Source: Pseudomonadota bacterium (GTDB taxonomy: Bacteria; Pseudomonadota; Alphaproteobacteria; Sphingomonadales; Sphingomonadaceae). From it: a stretch of 64,000 nucleotides of DNA. A model generated the notes under the pieces. The model worked only from the letters and a program-made list of their open reading frames with translations, had not been told where the DNA came from and did not search any database. A program made the position numbers and the translations under genes. The stretch spans positions 372,001 to 436,000 of the forward strand of contig JAFAFE010000006.1 of assembly GCA_023423655.1 (NCBI GenBank). Direction: 5' to 3'. Positions 41,916-50,833 of the stretch are shown one piece after another (within the stretch, counting starts at the first letter, position 1; every line of letters starts with the position of its first letter).

Positions 41916-42182
41916 TTAATCCGCCGGGGCCGCGAGCAGCGCGTCAAGCTTTCCGGCGCGTTCCAGCTCGGCCAAATCATCCGATCCGCCGACATGATAG
42001 CCGTTGATGAAAATTTGCGGCACGGTCGTGCGGCCATTGGCGCGCTCCAGCATTTCGGTGCGCTTGGGGCCGCCCATGCTGATTTCATATTCTTCATAGG
42101 CGACGCCCTTCTGGTCGAGCAGCATCTTGGCGCGCGCGCAATAGGGGCAGGTAAATTTGGAGTAGATTTCAACCTTGGGCAT
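41916..42182 (-). CDS. grxC: Glutaredoxin 3
   Basis: 88 residues. The dithiol active site is KFTCPYCARAKMLLDQKG and the glutathione-binding TVPQIFINGYHVGGSDDL follows, a complete monodomain glutaredoxin. It reduces disulfides and mixed glutathione disulfides using GSH. I chose the ATG at 42182, correctly spaced from AAGGA; an ATG two codons upstream is possible. It overlaps the end of comF by about 14 bp. Confidence 0.93.
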   Translation of the reverse strand: MPKVEIYSKFTCPYCARAKMLLDQKGVAYEEYEISMGGPKRTEMLERANGRTTVPQIFINGYHVGGSDDLAELERAGKLDALLAAPAD

Positions 42183-43005
42183 TTTCATTCCTTAACGTCT
42201 TGCTTGCTCGCCAGCCCCGTCCCTTGTCCTCCGGCATATCGGAATCCGGCAGCGCCAAGTCAAGCGCCGCGCGCTGCGGCACCACGCGTGCCCAGCAGAA
42301 AATCCGCACTTCCGCCGCGCCCGATTGCTTTAACTTACGCGCACAGGCCCGCGCGGTTGCACCGCTGGTAAAGACATCATCGACCAGAAGGATGCGCCGC
42401 CCTTTGATGTGCGGCTTGCCATCGGGTGCCAGCGCGAACACCGCGCGCACCTCCTTGTCGCGCTGCGCAGGGTTGAGACCTTTCAGGGGCCGCGTCCTTT
42501 TGGTGCGGCGGAGCAGGTCGGGCATTACCGTAAACCCCGTCCGCTTGCCCAATTGGCGCGCGATGAGGAGCGACTGGTTGAAGCCGCGCTCCCACAAGCG
42601 CATCGGGTGCAACGGCACTGGCACGAGCAGCCACGCGCCGCTTTCCCCGTCGCCTGCATCCTGCGGCACATGGCGCAGCATATGGGAAGCGATCAGCCGC
42701 GCCAGTCCGGTGCGGCGACCATATTTGAGCTTCAGAACGAGCGCCCCGCTTTGCGGCGTATAGGCGACCACCGCGCTGACCCTATCATAAGGCGGCTCTT
42801 GCGCGAGGCAGGAGGCGCACCAATCACCCTCCAGCGCGGCATCGTCCAGCGGCATCTGGCAGCGCGCACACCAAGGCGGTCCTAAAAAATCCAGTGCTGA
42901 CCAGCAGGGCAGGCAGAAACGGTCATCGGCTTCGACCATCACCCCGCATGAAGGACAGCGCGGCGGCAGCGCATAATCGACCGCGCCGCGCACCAGCTTT
43001 TCCAT
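42169..43005 (-). CDS. ComF family phosphoribosyltransferase-like protein
   Basis: About 278 residues from the ATG at 43005. The N-terminus has zinc-finger cysteines (PRCPSCGVMV, RFCLPCW, WCARCQ, DWCASC), then the PRT-like domain with YGRRTGLARL, WLLVPVPLHPMRLWERGFNQ and the PRPP loop ILLVDDVFTSGATARACAR. ComF proteins are linked to DNA uptake and recombination in transformable bacteria, but are widespread elsewhere with unclear function. An ATG at 43026 is an alternative start. First gene of the comF-grxC-DUF1178 unit. Confidence 0.9.
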   Translation of the reverse strand: MEKLVRGAVDYALPPRCPSCGVMVEADDRFCLPCWSALDFLGPPWCARCQMPLDDAALEGDWCASCLAQEPPYDRVSAVVAYTPQSGALVLKLKYGRRTGLARLIASHMLRHVPQDAGDGESGAWLLVPVPLHPMRLWERGFNQSLLIARQLGKRTGFTVMPDLLRRTKRTRPLKGLNPAQRDKEVRAVFALAPDGKPHIKGRRILLVDDVFTSGATARACARKLKQSGAAEVRIFCWARVVPQRAALDLALPDSDMPEDKGRGWRASKTLRNENAQG

Positions 43006-43071
43006 CCATTTCAACCCCTTCCCCATTCGCCTCTTGTGAACCAGCCATAGCCAAGGCACAAGCCCGCCATC

Positions 43072-43902
43072 ATGACCACGCCAGCCGCCGCTCCGCCGCA
43101 GATTTTCGATGTCCGCCGCCGCCGACTCCATCGCGACCGTATGGCGGTGATGGCGGCTCGTGCAGGCGAACGCGCGTCCGATTTCCTTGCGCCGATTATG
43201 AGCGAGCGGCTGGAAGAACGGCTTGATGATGTGCAGCGTCCGGTGAAGGATGTGCTGCTCATCGGCGCACAGGATCGGGCGCTGGTCGCGCGACTGGAGG
43301 CGCGCGGCTTTGCGCTCACATTGGTCGAGCATGGCGCACTGTTTGCCCGCGCGGCCCATGCCCGCCATAGCGACGAGGACCAGCTTATCGCGAGCGGAAT
43401 AACGCCTGCTTCCTTTGACCTTATTTTATGGAATGGCGGGCTCGACAGCGTGAATGATGTGCCGGGGGCGCTCATCCAGTGCCGCACCCTGTTGCGGCCC
43501 GAAGGGGTGTTGCTCGGTCTGTGCATGGGGGCAGGCACGCTTGATACGCTGCGCGGGGTCATGCGCGGTCTTGCCAGCGAACAGGGGGTTGCGCGCTTCC
43601 ATCCGCAAATTGACGTGCGCGCGATGGGCGATTTGCTCCACCGCTGCGGCTACCAGATGCCGATGGCGGATAGCGAGCCGTTGACGGTGCGCTATCGTAG
43701 CCTTGATAGTCTGGTCGGCGATCTGCGCGGGAGCGGGCTTACGAATAAGCTTAACGGGGCTGTGCGACCGTTTACGCGGGAAAGCGCCGCCGCGTTGCGC
43801 GCCGCTTTTGATGCACGCGCAGATGATGAAGGCCGGATAGCCGAACAGTTTAACCTGCTCTATTTTATCGGCTGGACCCCGCCCGCGCGTGCATCGCTGT
43901 AA
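43072..43902 (+). CDS. SAM-dependent methyltransferase, NDUFAF5-like
   Basis: 276 residues. The N-terminus PQIFDVRRRRLHRDRMA and the following layout resemble the alphaproteobacterial relatives of mitochondrial NDUFAF5 and BioC-like methyltransferases. The SAM fold shows as VKDVLLIGAQDRALVARLEA, FDLILWNGGLDSVNDVPGAL and RTLLRPEGVLLGLCMGAGTL. The glycine motif (LIGAQD) is poor, so catalytic activity is uncertain. NDUFAF5 hydroxylates a complex I subunit, which would be a plausible but unproven role. Its 3' end overlaps mutT convergently. Confidence 0.75.
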   Translation: MTTPAAAPPQIFDVRRRRLHRDRMAVMAARAGERASDFLAPIMSERLEERLDDVQRPVKDVLLIGAQDRALVARLEARGFALTLVEHGALFARAAHARHSDEDQLIASGITPASFDLILWNGGLDSVNDVPGALIQCRTLLRPEGVLLGLCMGAGTLDTLRGVMRGLASEQGVARFHPQIDVRAMGDLLHRCGYQMPMADSEPLTVRYRSLDSLVGDLRGSGLTNKLNGAVRPFTRESAAALRAAFDARADDEGRIAEQFNLLYFIGWTPPARASL

Positions 43903-44285
43903 AGCCGCAGCGCGTCAATAAAGGGAAGGTCGGCGGGCGGCATGGGCAAGCCCTCCATCTTATGGGGGCGCAGCCATTGCAGCGCGCGCGCATGATGCGC
44001 GACCGGCGTTCCCGTCCAGCGGGTGCAGCGATAGAGTAACAGCAGCAAATGCCGCTCGCCCAAGGGCGCACTCGCAAAATGGCAGGGCATCAAATCGGCC
44101 ACTTCCACCGATATGCGCAATTCCTCGTCCAGTTCGCGCACCAACGCCGCTTCGGGCGTTTCGCCTACCTCCAGCTTGCCGCCGGGAAATTCCCACAAGC
44201 CCGCCATCTGCGTGCCTTCGGGGCGCTGTTGCACCAATATGCGCCCTTCCCCGTCCTGAAGGGCTGCCGCGACTACCGTCAACAT
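43860..44285 (-). CDS. mutT: MutT/Nudix 8-oxo-dGTP diphosphatase
   Basis: 141 residues. The Nudix box is GGKLEVGETPEAALVRELDE followed by EL, with the metal-binding RE..EE intact; the usual final Gly is Arg (EELRI). GRILVQQRPEGTQMAGLWEF is the typical MutT lead. It hydrolyses oxidised dGTP to stop A:T-to-C:G mutations. It is convergent with the methyltransferase and overlaps its 3' end by 43 bp. Confidence 0.9.
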   Translation of the reverse strand: MLTVVAAALQDGEGRILVQQRPEGTQMAGLWEFPGGKLEVGETPEAALVRELDEELRISVEVADLMPCHFASAPLGERHLLLLLYRCTRWTGTPVAHHARALQWLRPHKMEGLPMPPADLPFIDALRLYSDARAGGVQPIK

Positions 44286-44377
44286 TATTTTACACCTCCG
44301 GCGATTTCATAATAATTTCTTAATTATAGCGACCCCATAAGCGCATTTCAGGAACTATTATATCGGGGCGAGCAACC

Positions 44378-44551
44378 ATGACCAAGTTACTCCGCCTGCT
44401 GCGGTGCGAGCGCGCCGCGACGGCTGTTGAATATGGGCTGATTGCGGCCCTCATTTTTTTGGGCGCGCTGACAGCCATCACGGCCTTTGGCGAAGCAAAC
44501 CGGAATATATGGGAAACGATCAATAGCGAATCTGTTGCTGCCATGAATTGA
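44378..44551 (+). CDS. Flp/Fap-type pilin, first copy
   Basis: 57 residues with the Flp pilin layout: a short basic leader (TKLLRLLRCERAA) to the processing site, then TAVEYGLIAALIFLGALTAI, the conserved hydrophobic spine, and a short C-terminus. The E5 equivalent and YGLIAAL are diagnostic. The leader is cleaved by a TadV-type peptidase and pilins assemble into Tad adhesive pili. No Tad secretion genes are in this window. GGGGCGAG lies upstream. Confidence 0.85.
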   Translation: MTKLLRLLRCERAATAVEYGLIAALIFLGALTAITAFGEANRNIWETINSESVAAMN

Positions 44552-44668
44552 ACAAAAAAACTTTCACGCAATTAAGAAATTGAAAACCTTTATTCTCTAC
44601 ATATGACCATCGTTGAGTGGAAAACATTCAACCGGGTAAATTGAAGCTAGAGACCAAGGAGACCAACC

Positions 44669-44848
44669 ATGAAATTCGTCAAGAAAATGATCCGTAACGA
44701 AGAAGCCGCAACCGCTATTGAATATGGCCTGATCGCAGCTCTTATTGCTGTTGCCGGCATCACTGCTTTCACCGCCGTCGGCGACTCGGTTAGCGCGACT
44801 TTCACTGCGGCGTCGAACGAAATGAATACCACGAACGGCACCAACTAA
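44669..44848 (+). CDS. Flp/Fap-type pilin, second copy
   Basis: 59 residues, clearly a paralogue of the pilin just upstream: KFVKKMIRNEEAATAIEYGL then IAALIAVAGITAFTAVGDS, and an Asn/Thr-rich C-terminus (NEMNTTNGTN). It follows a good AAGGAG site and ends before a strong terminator, so it is probably the main expressed copy. A 117-bp AT-rich gap separates the two pilin genes and may contain its own promoter. Confidence 0.9.
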   Translation: MKFVKKMIRNEEAATAIEYGLIAALIAVAGITAFTAVGDSVSATFTAASNEMNTTNGTN

Positions 44849-44879
44849 TACAAAACAAAACGCAAAGCGTTTTATAAGA

Positions 44880-44913
44880 GGCAGCCGTCCTTTAAGACGG
44901 CTGCCTTTCTTAT
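44880..44913 (+). terminator. Rho-independent terminator after the pilins
   Basis: GGCAGCCGTC (44880-44889) pairs with GACGGCTGCC (44896-44905), a perfect 10-bp stem with a 6-nt loop, and TTTCTTATTT follows. Confidence 0.95.
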
Positions 44914-44963
44914 TTCATCGGTTAGCATAATTGATAAGCAATTAATCCGTTTGTATATTGGCT

Positions 44964-46445
44964 TTAATAGGTCACAATTTTGACCCGTTGCCCGCGAGTG
45001 AGAGCCTGATTAGCGCTTAATCCGTTCAACACCATAAACCGTTCTTGCTGGTAATTGGGATAAGCCATGCGCGCGGCAAGGCGTGCGACGGTATCGCCAG
45101 CGCCCACCGTCACCACATCAATCCGGCGCGGACGGATTTGCGCTGCTTCCGACGCCGACAAGCGCCGCACGCTGTTGAACATCGGGTTGAACGCATCCGA
45201 ACGCCCTGCCTGTGTCATTGTGACAAAATGATAGGCGTTGCTCGGCGAAAATTCATAGGCCACGACCATTACATCGACCTGCCCCTGTTGCGTCGCCGCG
45301 CGCGCCGCACGGAAATAGGCGGGAATCCCGTTGATTGTCGTACGATTGGTCTCGCCATATTGCGCTTGTGTATTGCCCAGCACCGCCTTCAATGCGGTAT
45401 CGACATAATTTTGCATATTGCCGTCATAACGCTGCGTGGTGAACATCGCTTTGCCGTTGGTGCCCGAAATCGTCACCGCGCTGGTGCCGTTCGACATGCC
45501 ATATCCGTTGGGAATGGTGAAAGCGAGTTTGAGGTCGGGATGGCGGAAGCTATTGCCTTCGACCACGCCCTGACGCGGGTCATCATCATACATCACGCCA
45601 TCGAGCGCGTTCAGAAACTGGTCGCGGTTGCGCATCCCTTCGGTGCCGCCCACTTTGCGCGCCTGATTGAGCGCACGGGTCACGCGCGAGGCGGGATCGG
45701 GGTGGGTGCTGGCCCATTCAGGCGCAGAGCGCGCATTCTGTCCCGACACGCGCGCTTCCAAATTGGTCTGGTTGGCCAGCGAGGCAAGCATCGAGGACAA
45801 AGCATCGGTATCATAGCCCGCGCGGCGCAGATAGTTGATACCCAGATCATCGGCCTGCGTTTCTTGCGCGCGCGAGAATTTCAGCGTCAAAACCTGAGCC
45901 AGCGTGCCTGAATATTCCTGCAGCCCGCGCCCGATCAATCCGCCAAAACCGCTGCCGTCCCCACCGATAGCGGCACCCAACACGGTGCCAAGCACACCCA
46001 ATATGCTGTTGCGCGTACTGGCTTTTTTCCGTTGTTGCGAATGGCGCGCGGCGACATGGCCGACTTCATGGCCCAATACCCCGGCCAGTTCGGCCTCATC
46101 ATTCATCAAGCCCATAAGCTGGCGCGTGACATAGACATAGCCGCCCGGAATCGCGAAGGCGTTGTTGACCGGCGAGTTGAGCAAGGTCACGGTAAAATCG
46201 CTGCGCGCATTGGACAGGCCCGATTGCACCGCGATATTTTGGCCAACGCGCGTCACATAGGCGCTTTGCGCGCCCGAAGTGTAGGCTCCGCCAAATTCCT
46301 GCAACAGTTGCGGATGCGCTTTTGCGCCTTCTGCCTTGTCATTGGCAGAAATCGACCGGGCGGTCTGCGCCGATGCGATCGGGCTGGTGAGGCTGCTCCC
46401 CAGCAAGGCAAGCGCGGCGATTCCAAGGATATGGCGATGTTTCAT
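44964..46445 (-). CDS. M48-family periplasmic metalloprotease, BepA-like
   Basis: 493 residues. A signal peptide (ALALLGSSLTSPIASAQ) leads to the M48 peptidase core with VLGHEVGHVAARH (zinc His/His and catalytic Glu) and the third ligand in QETQADDLGINYLRRAGY. The region after residue 270 forms extra beta domains and the C-terminus (VGAGDTVARLAARMAYPNYQ, LNGLSANQALTRGQRVKIV) is LysM-like. BepA-type proteases guard outer-membrane protein assembly in the periplasm. Convergent on the pilin terminator. Confidence 0.92.
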   Translation of the reverse strand: MKHRHILGIAALALLGSSLTSPIASAQTARSISANDKAEGAKAHPQLLQEFGGAYTSGAQSAYVTRVGQNIAVQSGLSNARSDFTVTLLNSPVNNAFAIPGGYVYVTRQLMGLMNDEAELAGVLGHEVGHVAARHSQQRKKASTRNSILGVLGTVLGAAIGGDGSGFGGLIGRGLQEYSGTLAQVLTLKFSRAQETQADDLGINYLRRAGYDTDALSSMLASLANQTNLEARVSGQNARSAPEWASTHPDPASRVTRALNQARKVGGTEGMRNRDQFLNALDGVMYDDDPRQGVVEGNSFRHPDLKLAFTIPNGYGMSNGTSAVTISGTNGKAMFTTQRYDGNMQNYVDTALKAVLGNTQAQYGETNRTTINGIPAYFRAARAATQQGQVDVMVVAYEFSPSNAYHFVTMTQAGRSDAFNPMFNSVRRLSASEAAQIRPRRIDVVTVGAGDTVARLAARMAYPNYQQERFMVLNGLSANQALTRGQRVKIVTY

Positions 46446-46643
46446 GGCGACCCCTCTCTTAAAAACTAATGCGATGGCCGTGGCGATCCTAGCCCACGGC
46501 CTCCTGCGAGCCTATAACCCGACGCAGGGCGAACGGTTCCAGTTACATGATTTTATGAAGGCAGCGATGAACCGCCCGTGGCTGGCGCGTTCAGGAAAGC
46601 GCAGACTTTGCGGACAATTGCCCTCAATAGACAATCCGAACAG

Positions 46644-47591
46644 TCAGATGCTGCCCATTTTAAGGAATTTTTCCTCGCGGTCGTGGCGCAGCCATTGCGC
46701 AGTTTTGCCGCTCAAACCGTCCAGTTCCTTGGCAATCGCCGCGCCAAGGCCAGCCATTGCGCCATCCGGATCGCGATGCGCCCCGCCCACCGGTTCGGGG
46801 ATGATGATGTCGATCACACCGAGTTTTTTAAGGTCTTGCGCCGTCACCTGCATCGCAATTGCGGCATCGCTTGCCTTGTCGGCGGTGCGCCACAGGATGG
46901 AGGCACAACCTTCGGGCGAGATGACCGAATAGACCGCATGTTCGAACATCAACACACGGTTTGCCGCCGCCAGTGCAATCGCGCCGCCGGAGCCGCCTTC
47001 GCCGACCACCGCCGCAACCATCGGCACGCCGAGCGCCAGACATTGTTCGGTCGAACGGGCAATCGCTTCGGCCTGCCCGCGTTCTTCGGCCTGCACGCCG
47101 GGAAATGCGCCGGATGTGTCCACGAGCGTCACCACCGGCAAACCGAACCGGTCGGCAAGCTGCATCAGGCGGATCGCCTTGCGATAGCCTTCGGGCTTGC
47201 CCATACCGAAATTATGTTTGAGGCGGCTTGCGGTATCATCGCCTTTTTCATGGCCGATAACGACCATGCGCCGCCCGCCCATCCGCGCAAGGCCGCCCAA
47301 TATGGCCTGATCGTCGGCAAAGGCGCGGTCGCCCGCGAGCGGAATAAATTCGTCGAACAACCCCGCGACATAATGTTTGAAATGCGGGCGTTCGGGATGG
47401 CGGGCGACCTGTGTTTTCTGCCAAGGCGTGAGCTTGGAATAAATATCGGACAATAATTTGCCCGATTTGGTTTCCAGCTTGGCAATTTCGGATTCGATGT
47501 CGACCGGACTGTCATCCGCGGTTTCGCGCAGTTCCGTAATGCGCTGGTCCAGCGCGGCGACCTGTTTTTCGAAATCAAGAAAGCTTACCAT
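46644..47591 (-). CDS. accA: Acetyl-CoA carboxylase carboxyltransferase subunit alpha
   Basis: 315 residues, full length. The carboxyltransferase crotonase-like core includes GGLARMGGRRMVVIGHEKG, LVDTSGAFPGVQAEERGQ and VGEGGSGGAIALAAANRVLM, with the alpha-specific N-terminus (LDFEKQVAALDQRITELRE). It transfers carboxyl from biotin to acetyl-CoA, giving malonyl-CoA for fatty acid synthesis with AccD. It lies 12 bp after xerD on the same strand. Confidence 0.97.
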   Translation of the reverse strand: MVSFLDFEKQVAALDQRITELRETADDSPVDIESEIAKLETKSGKLLSDIYSKLTPWQKTQVARHPERPHFKHYVAGLFDEFIPLAGDRAFADDQAILGGLARMGGRRMVVIGHEKGDDTASRLKHNFGMGKPEGYRKAIRLMQLADRFGLPVVTLVDTSGAFPGVQAEERGQAEAIARSTEQCLALGVPMVAAVVGEGGSGGAIALAAANRVLMFEHAVYSVISPEGCASILWRTADKASDAAIAMQVTAQDLKKLGVIDIIIPEPVGGAHRDPDGAMAGLGAAIAKELDGLSGKTAQWLRHDREEKFLKMGSI

Positions 47592-47603
47592 GGGAAAAGG
47601 CGG

Positions 47604-48533
47604 TTAAGCGTCTCGCGCGCCCTCGTCAACGCCGCGTTTCAACGAATGGCGCGCAAGCGGGTGGCGTTTATTGACCAGATCGACGAGGCGCTTGCTATCG
47701 ACATGGGTGTAGATTTCCGTGGTCGCAATATCGGCATGGCCAAGCAAGGTCTGGAGCGCGCGCAGGTCCGCGCCGCCTTCGAGCAAATGGGTGGCAAAAG
47801 CGTGGCGCAAGACGTGCGGGCTGATGCGCTGCGGGTCGATGCCGACGGCTTCGGCGAGTTGCTTGACCATCTGGTAAAGACGGATGCGCGAGATATGCGA
47901 TTTTCCAGAAGGGAAGAGCCACAGCGCATCGTCGCTGACAAAACCGGCCCAGCGCCCAGCAATCAGCCGCGCGCGGTCGGACAAGGGCACCAGCCGGTCC
48001 TTGCCGCCCTTGCCCCGGATAATCATGAAGGGCCGGTCGGGCGCGATGGCATTGCGCGGCAGGCTCACCAATTCGGTTGCGCGCAGGCCCGACCCATAGA
48101 GGAGTTCGAGCATGAGGAGGAGCCGCACATCGGCCATCGCCGGATGCTCGGCAGCGACGCGGGCATCAAGTTCCGCAAATAGCCGCCCGACATCGTCATG
48201 CGACAGGATTTTGGGCAAGGGCCTCCTGCCGCGTGGCCGCGCCAATATTTCGGACGGGTCGTGCGCGATCATGCGCTCTTCGACAAGGAAGCGGTAAAAA
48301 TGGCGCAGCGCCGACATTTTGCGCATCGCGCTTGAGGCGGCCAGATCCTGCCATTGCGCAACCAGCCCCTGCAACGCCGCGCCATCGGCGGCGACCAGCC
48401 CTTGCGGCAAGGCTTGGGCGGCCTGGTTAAGATCGGTGCGATAGGCGAGCAGCGTGTTACGCGCCGCGCCCCGCTCGGCCATCATCATTTCGAGGAAGCG
48501 GTCGATGAGCGCCCGATCGTCCGCGCGCGTCAC
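47604..48533 (-). CDS. xerD: Tyrosine recombinase XerD
   Basis: About 310 residues. The catalytic set is complete: first Arg in LLYGSGLRATELVSL, Lys in IRGKGGKDRLVPL, HVLRHAFATHLLEGG, GHADIATTEIYTHVD with the nucleophilic Tyr. With XerC at 62.6 kb it resolves chromosome dimers at dif. I prefer a GTG at 48533, just after the previous stop; a TTG at 48569 would overlap that gene by 32 bp. Homology begins around IDRFLEMMMAERGAARNTL. Confidence 0.93.
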   Translation of the reverse strand: MTRADDRALIDRFLEMMMAERGAARNTLLAYRTDLNQAAQALPQGLVAADGAALQGLVAQWQDLAASSAMRKMSALRHFYRFLVEERMIAHDPSEILARPRGRRPLPKILSHDDVGRLFAELDARVAAEHPAMADVRLLLMLELLYGSGLRATELVSLPRNAIAPDRPFMIIRGKGGKDRLVPLSDRARLIAGRWAGFVSDDALWLFPSGKSHISRIRLYQMVKQLAEAVGIDPQRISPHVLRHAFATHLLEGGADLRALQTLLGHADIATTEIYTHVDSKRLVDLVNKRHPLARHSLKRGVDEGARDA

Positions 48534-48537
48534 CGGC

Positions 48538-50514
48538 TTACCCGCTGCGCGCGACGGCTTCGGCGGCAATCATCCGCGCTTCGGCATTAAGGCCGACTTT
48601 GCGCAGCGCCGCCGTGATATGATACAAGTGCATCGGGTTCATCTTGCCCCAATTATCGCCCTGAAGGCCGACCGCTGCGAGCAAGGCCACCGTTCCTTGC
48701 TGGCCGTCATCCGCCGCTTTTCCGATAGCGGCCGCCCAAGCGGTCTTGCCCGAAATATTCATATCAAGGTCGCTGGCCGCGCTTGCAAATTCCTTCGGGT
48801 CGATGCGGCCAAGGCCTGCGAGCGAGGCAAGAAAGATTTTACTCTTGAGGTAATTGGGGCTGTCATCATTGCCGGAGAAATTATCGACCGCGCCAGCATC
48901 GACGCCGTTCAGCGGGTTGGGTGCGCCGACCGCGAGCAGCGCCCATGCGTCCGACCCTTCTTCGGCAACCCGCGCCCATGCCGCCGCATTGGTATCCAGT
49001 CCTGCGCTCAGCATCGAAGCGATGAGGCGGCCCATATCGTCGCCCACTTCGTCGGTAACGGGCAGCCGCGCCGCCGCGCGCGCGGTCAGCACTTGGCCCG
49101 CATAAGGATCGCCGCTTTTTTCGGCATTGGCCCATAGCAAGCGGATGGCGGTCATGCGCTCGCCCAAGGTCGCGCCGACATAAGCATCGCGCAAGGCTTG
49201 CGCTTCATCGGTGGTTTTTTCGTCGCGATCATCGGAGGCAAAGGCCGCGCTCACCAGATCGACATAGGCATTGTTCGACAGCACGCCGATTTGCGCTGCA
49301 GAGGGCGCAGCCACCACGCGCGCGTTAAGCGAGGTCATCGGCGCGAGCGTTTGCCAAGCACGATAATCGGGGCCGACCGTCTTGAACAATGTGTCGGGAA
49401 TAGCAACGGCGGTGGCGGTGGCGAGGCCGAAGCGCCACGGGGTCAATTGCTTGACGCCCTCCCATTCAATCTTGACCGAGCGGCGGCCATTGGCACTTGC
49501 ACCCAAAATTTTCTCGGCCAAGCGCGCATCAATCGGCTCAAGCCCCGGCTTGCGCGCCGAGCGGTCGATTATCACACCCGCCGTGCTGGCGTCACCCGAC
49601 AGGCCGGTGCACATGCCGCGCGCCAGATCCCAGCGCGCATCCTTGCCGATCTGGAGGCCACGCGGGACCAGCGGACACAGGCCGCCGGGGTCGGCATTGG
49701 CCATATAAATATCAAGCGCGGTATGGAGCAGCTTGGGTGTCGCCTTGTCCGGATCGACATTTTGGAGCAGTTCGCGCGCTGCATTGGCTTCGCCCATGCG
49801 CAACAACAGGTCCGCGCGCGAAGCGACAAAATCCGCGCCATTAATCGTGGTCGGCGTATCGACCGCAGACACCATCGCGCGGCGTAGCAGGATAGATCCC
49901 CAACGCGACACCAAAGGCGCATTGGTCTTGTCCATCAGGATAGAAAGATAATTGCCGCCTGCGCCCCAGAAAGCATCCGCCGGAAGCCCGCCTTCCGCTT
50001 GGGTGAGCGGCCCGATACGCTCAAGCGAGCGTCGCGATCCGGACGGCAAATCATATTTGCGCACACGGGTAAATTCATCGCCCGCGCCCGCTTCATGCGC
50101 GGCGGTCGATTCGCTCGCCCCCGCTACAGCGCCCGCGCCCGTGGTCGGACCGGGCGGCACAGATGACCCCACCGGGCCCGCTGGACCCGCCGGACTCACG
50201 GGACGGGGCGCACCCCCTGCACCAGCAGTAGGCGGCGGCGATGCGGGGCGCGGATCGTCCGCCTTTTTGGGTTCGGGTGATTTTTTGGGCTCGGCGCGCG
50301 TCGGGCCTTTGGCTTTGGGTTCAGCCTTTTGCTTCGGCTCTGCCTTTTGCTTGGGTTCCGGGCCGCCAAAGCCGGGCGGCAGGATTGATTCCTGTCCGTC
50401 CACTGCAGGCGCGAATATAAGCGAGGCCGTCCCTGCCAGCAGGGCGATTGCCGAAGCCGTGGCAAAGGCCGTTCCATAAGCGGTGCGCGTTTTAATGCCG
50501 TGTCGAGCTATCAT
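48538..50514 (-). CDS. Large secreted protein of unknown function
   Basis: 658 residues from the ATG at 50514. A signal-anchor-like N-terminus (GTAFATASAIALLAGTASLI) precedes a Lys/Glu/Pro repeat linker to ~residue 150 containing EPKQKAEPKQKAEP and a Pro/Gly-rich stretch. The rest is an all-helical array with TPR-like features (MGEANAARELLQNVDPDKAT; NAEARMIAAEAVARS). No family name comes to mind, though it looks like sphingomonad proteins next to xerD. The preceding 47-codon gene is 37 bp away and xerD starts only 4 bp after its stop. Periplasmic, perhaps binding peptidoglycan or another envelope partner. Confidence 0.75.
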   Translation of the reverse strand: MIARHGIKTRTAYGTAFATASAIALLAGTASLIFAPAVDGQESILPPGFGGPEPKQKAEPKQKAEPKAKGPTRAEPKKSPEPKKADDPRPASPPPTAGAGGAPRPVSPAGPAGPVGSSVPPGPTTGAGAVAGASESTAAHEAGAGDEFTRVRKYDLPSGSRRSLERIGPLTQAEGGLPADAFWGAGGNYLSILMDKTNAPLVSRWGSILLRRAMVSAVDTPTTINGADFVASRADLLLRMGEANAARELLQNVDPDKATPKLLHTALDIYMANADPGGLCPLVPRGLQIGKDARWDLARGMCTGLSGDASTAGVIIDRSARKPGLEPIDARLAEKILGASANGRRSVKIEWEGVKQLTPWRFGLATATAVAIPDTLFKTVGPDYRAWQTLAPMTSLNARVVAAPSAAQIGVLSNNAYVDLVSAAFASDDRDEKTTDEAQALRDAYVGATLGERMTAIRLLWANAEKSGDPYAGQVLTARAAARLPVTDEVGDDMGRLIASMLSAGLDTNAAAWARVAEEGSDAWALLAVGAPNPLNGVDAGAVDNFSGNDDSPNYLKSKIFLASLAGLGRIDPKEFASAASDLDMNISGKTAWAAAIGKAADDGQQGTVALLAAVGLQGDNWGKMNPMHLYHITAALRKVGLNAEARMIAAEAVARSG

Positions 50515-50551
50515 ATGCGGTTCGTCCGATACCACGCGCCGGGCGCTGATG

Positions 50552-50695
50552 TTAATCCTGTTTCGCCTGAGCGGGTTCAACGACCGCCGCTTCCATAGGC
50601 TTGACCGGCTTTTCGCCGTCCATGCGCGACAGGAGGAACAGCAATCCGAACAGGATTACCAAAGCGATCAGCAGAAAATAAATGCGTCGGGACAT
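50552..50695 (-). CDS. Small single-helix membrane protein, first gene of the xerD/accA unit
   Basis: 47 residues: SRRIYFLLIALVILFGLLFL is one transmembrane helix after a basic N-terminus, followed by LSRMDGEKPVKPMEAAVVEP and a short tail ending in KQD. The ATG at 50695 has no strong ribosome site. It heads the minus-strand cluster with the 658-residue secreted protein, xerD and accA and is divergent from aroK. Its small size hid it from ordinary length cut-offs. Function unknown. Confidence 0.65.
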   Translation of the reverse strand: MSRRIYFLLIALVILFGLLFLLSRMDGEKPVKPMEAAVVEPAQAKQD

Positions 50696-50833
50696 AGGCT
50701 GGCGATAGTGGGTCAGACCGCGTTGCGCAAGCCGCGCGCGACAAACATGCCTATAATCGCCGACATAAATTCTAGCCCATATAATTGCCCTTGCCGCTTC
50801 CCCTCCCCCGCTCCCCCCTCTATAGGCCGCCCG

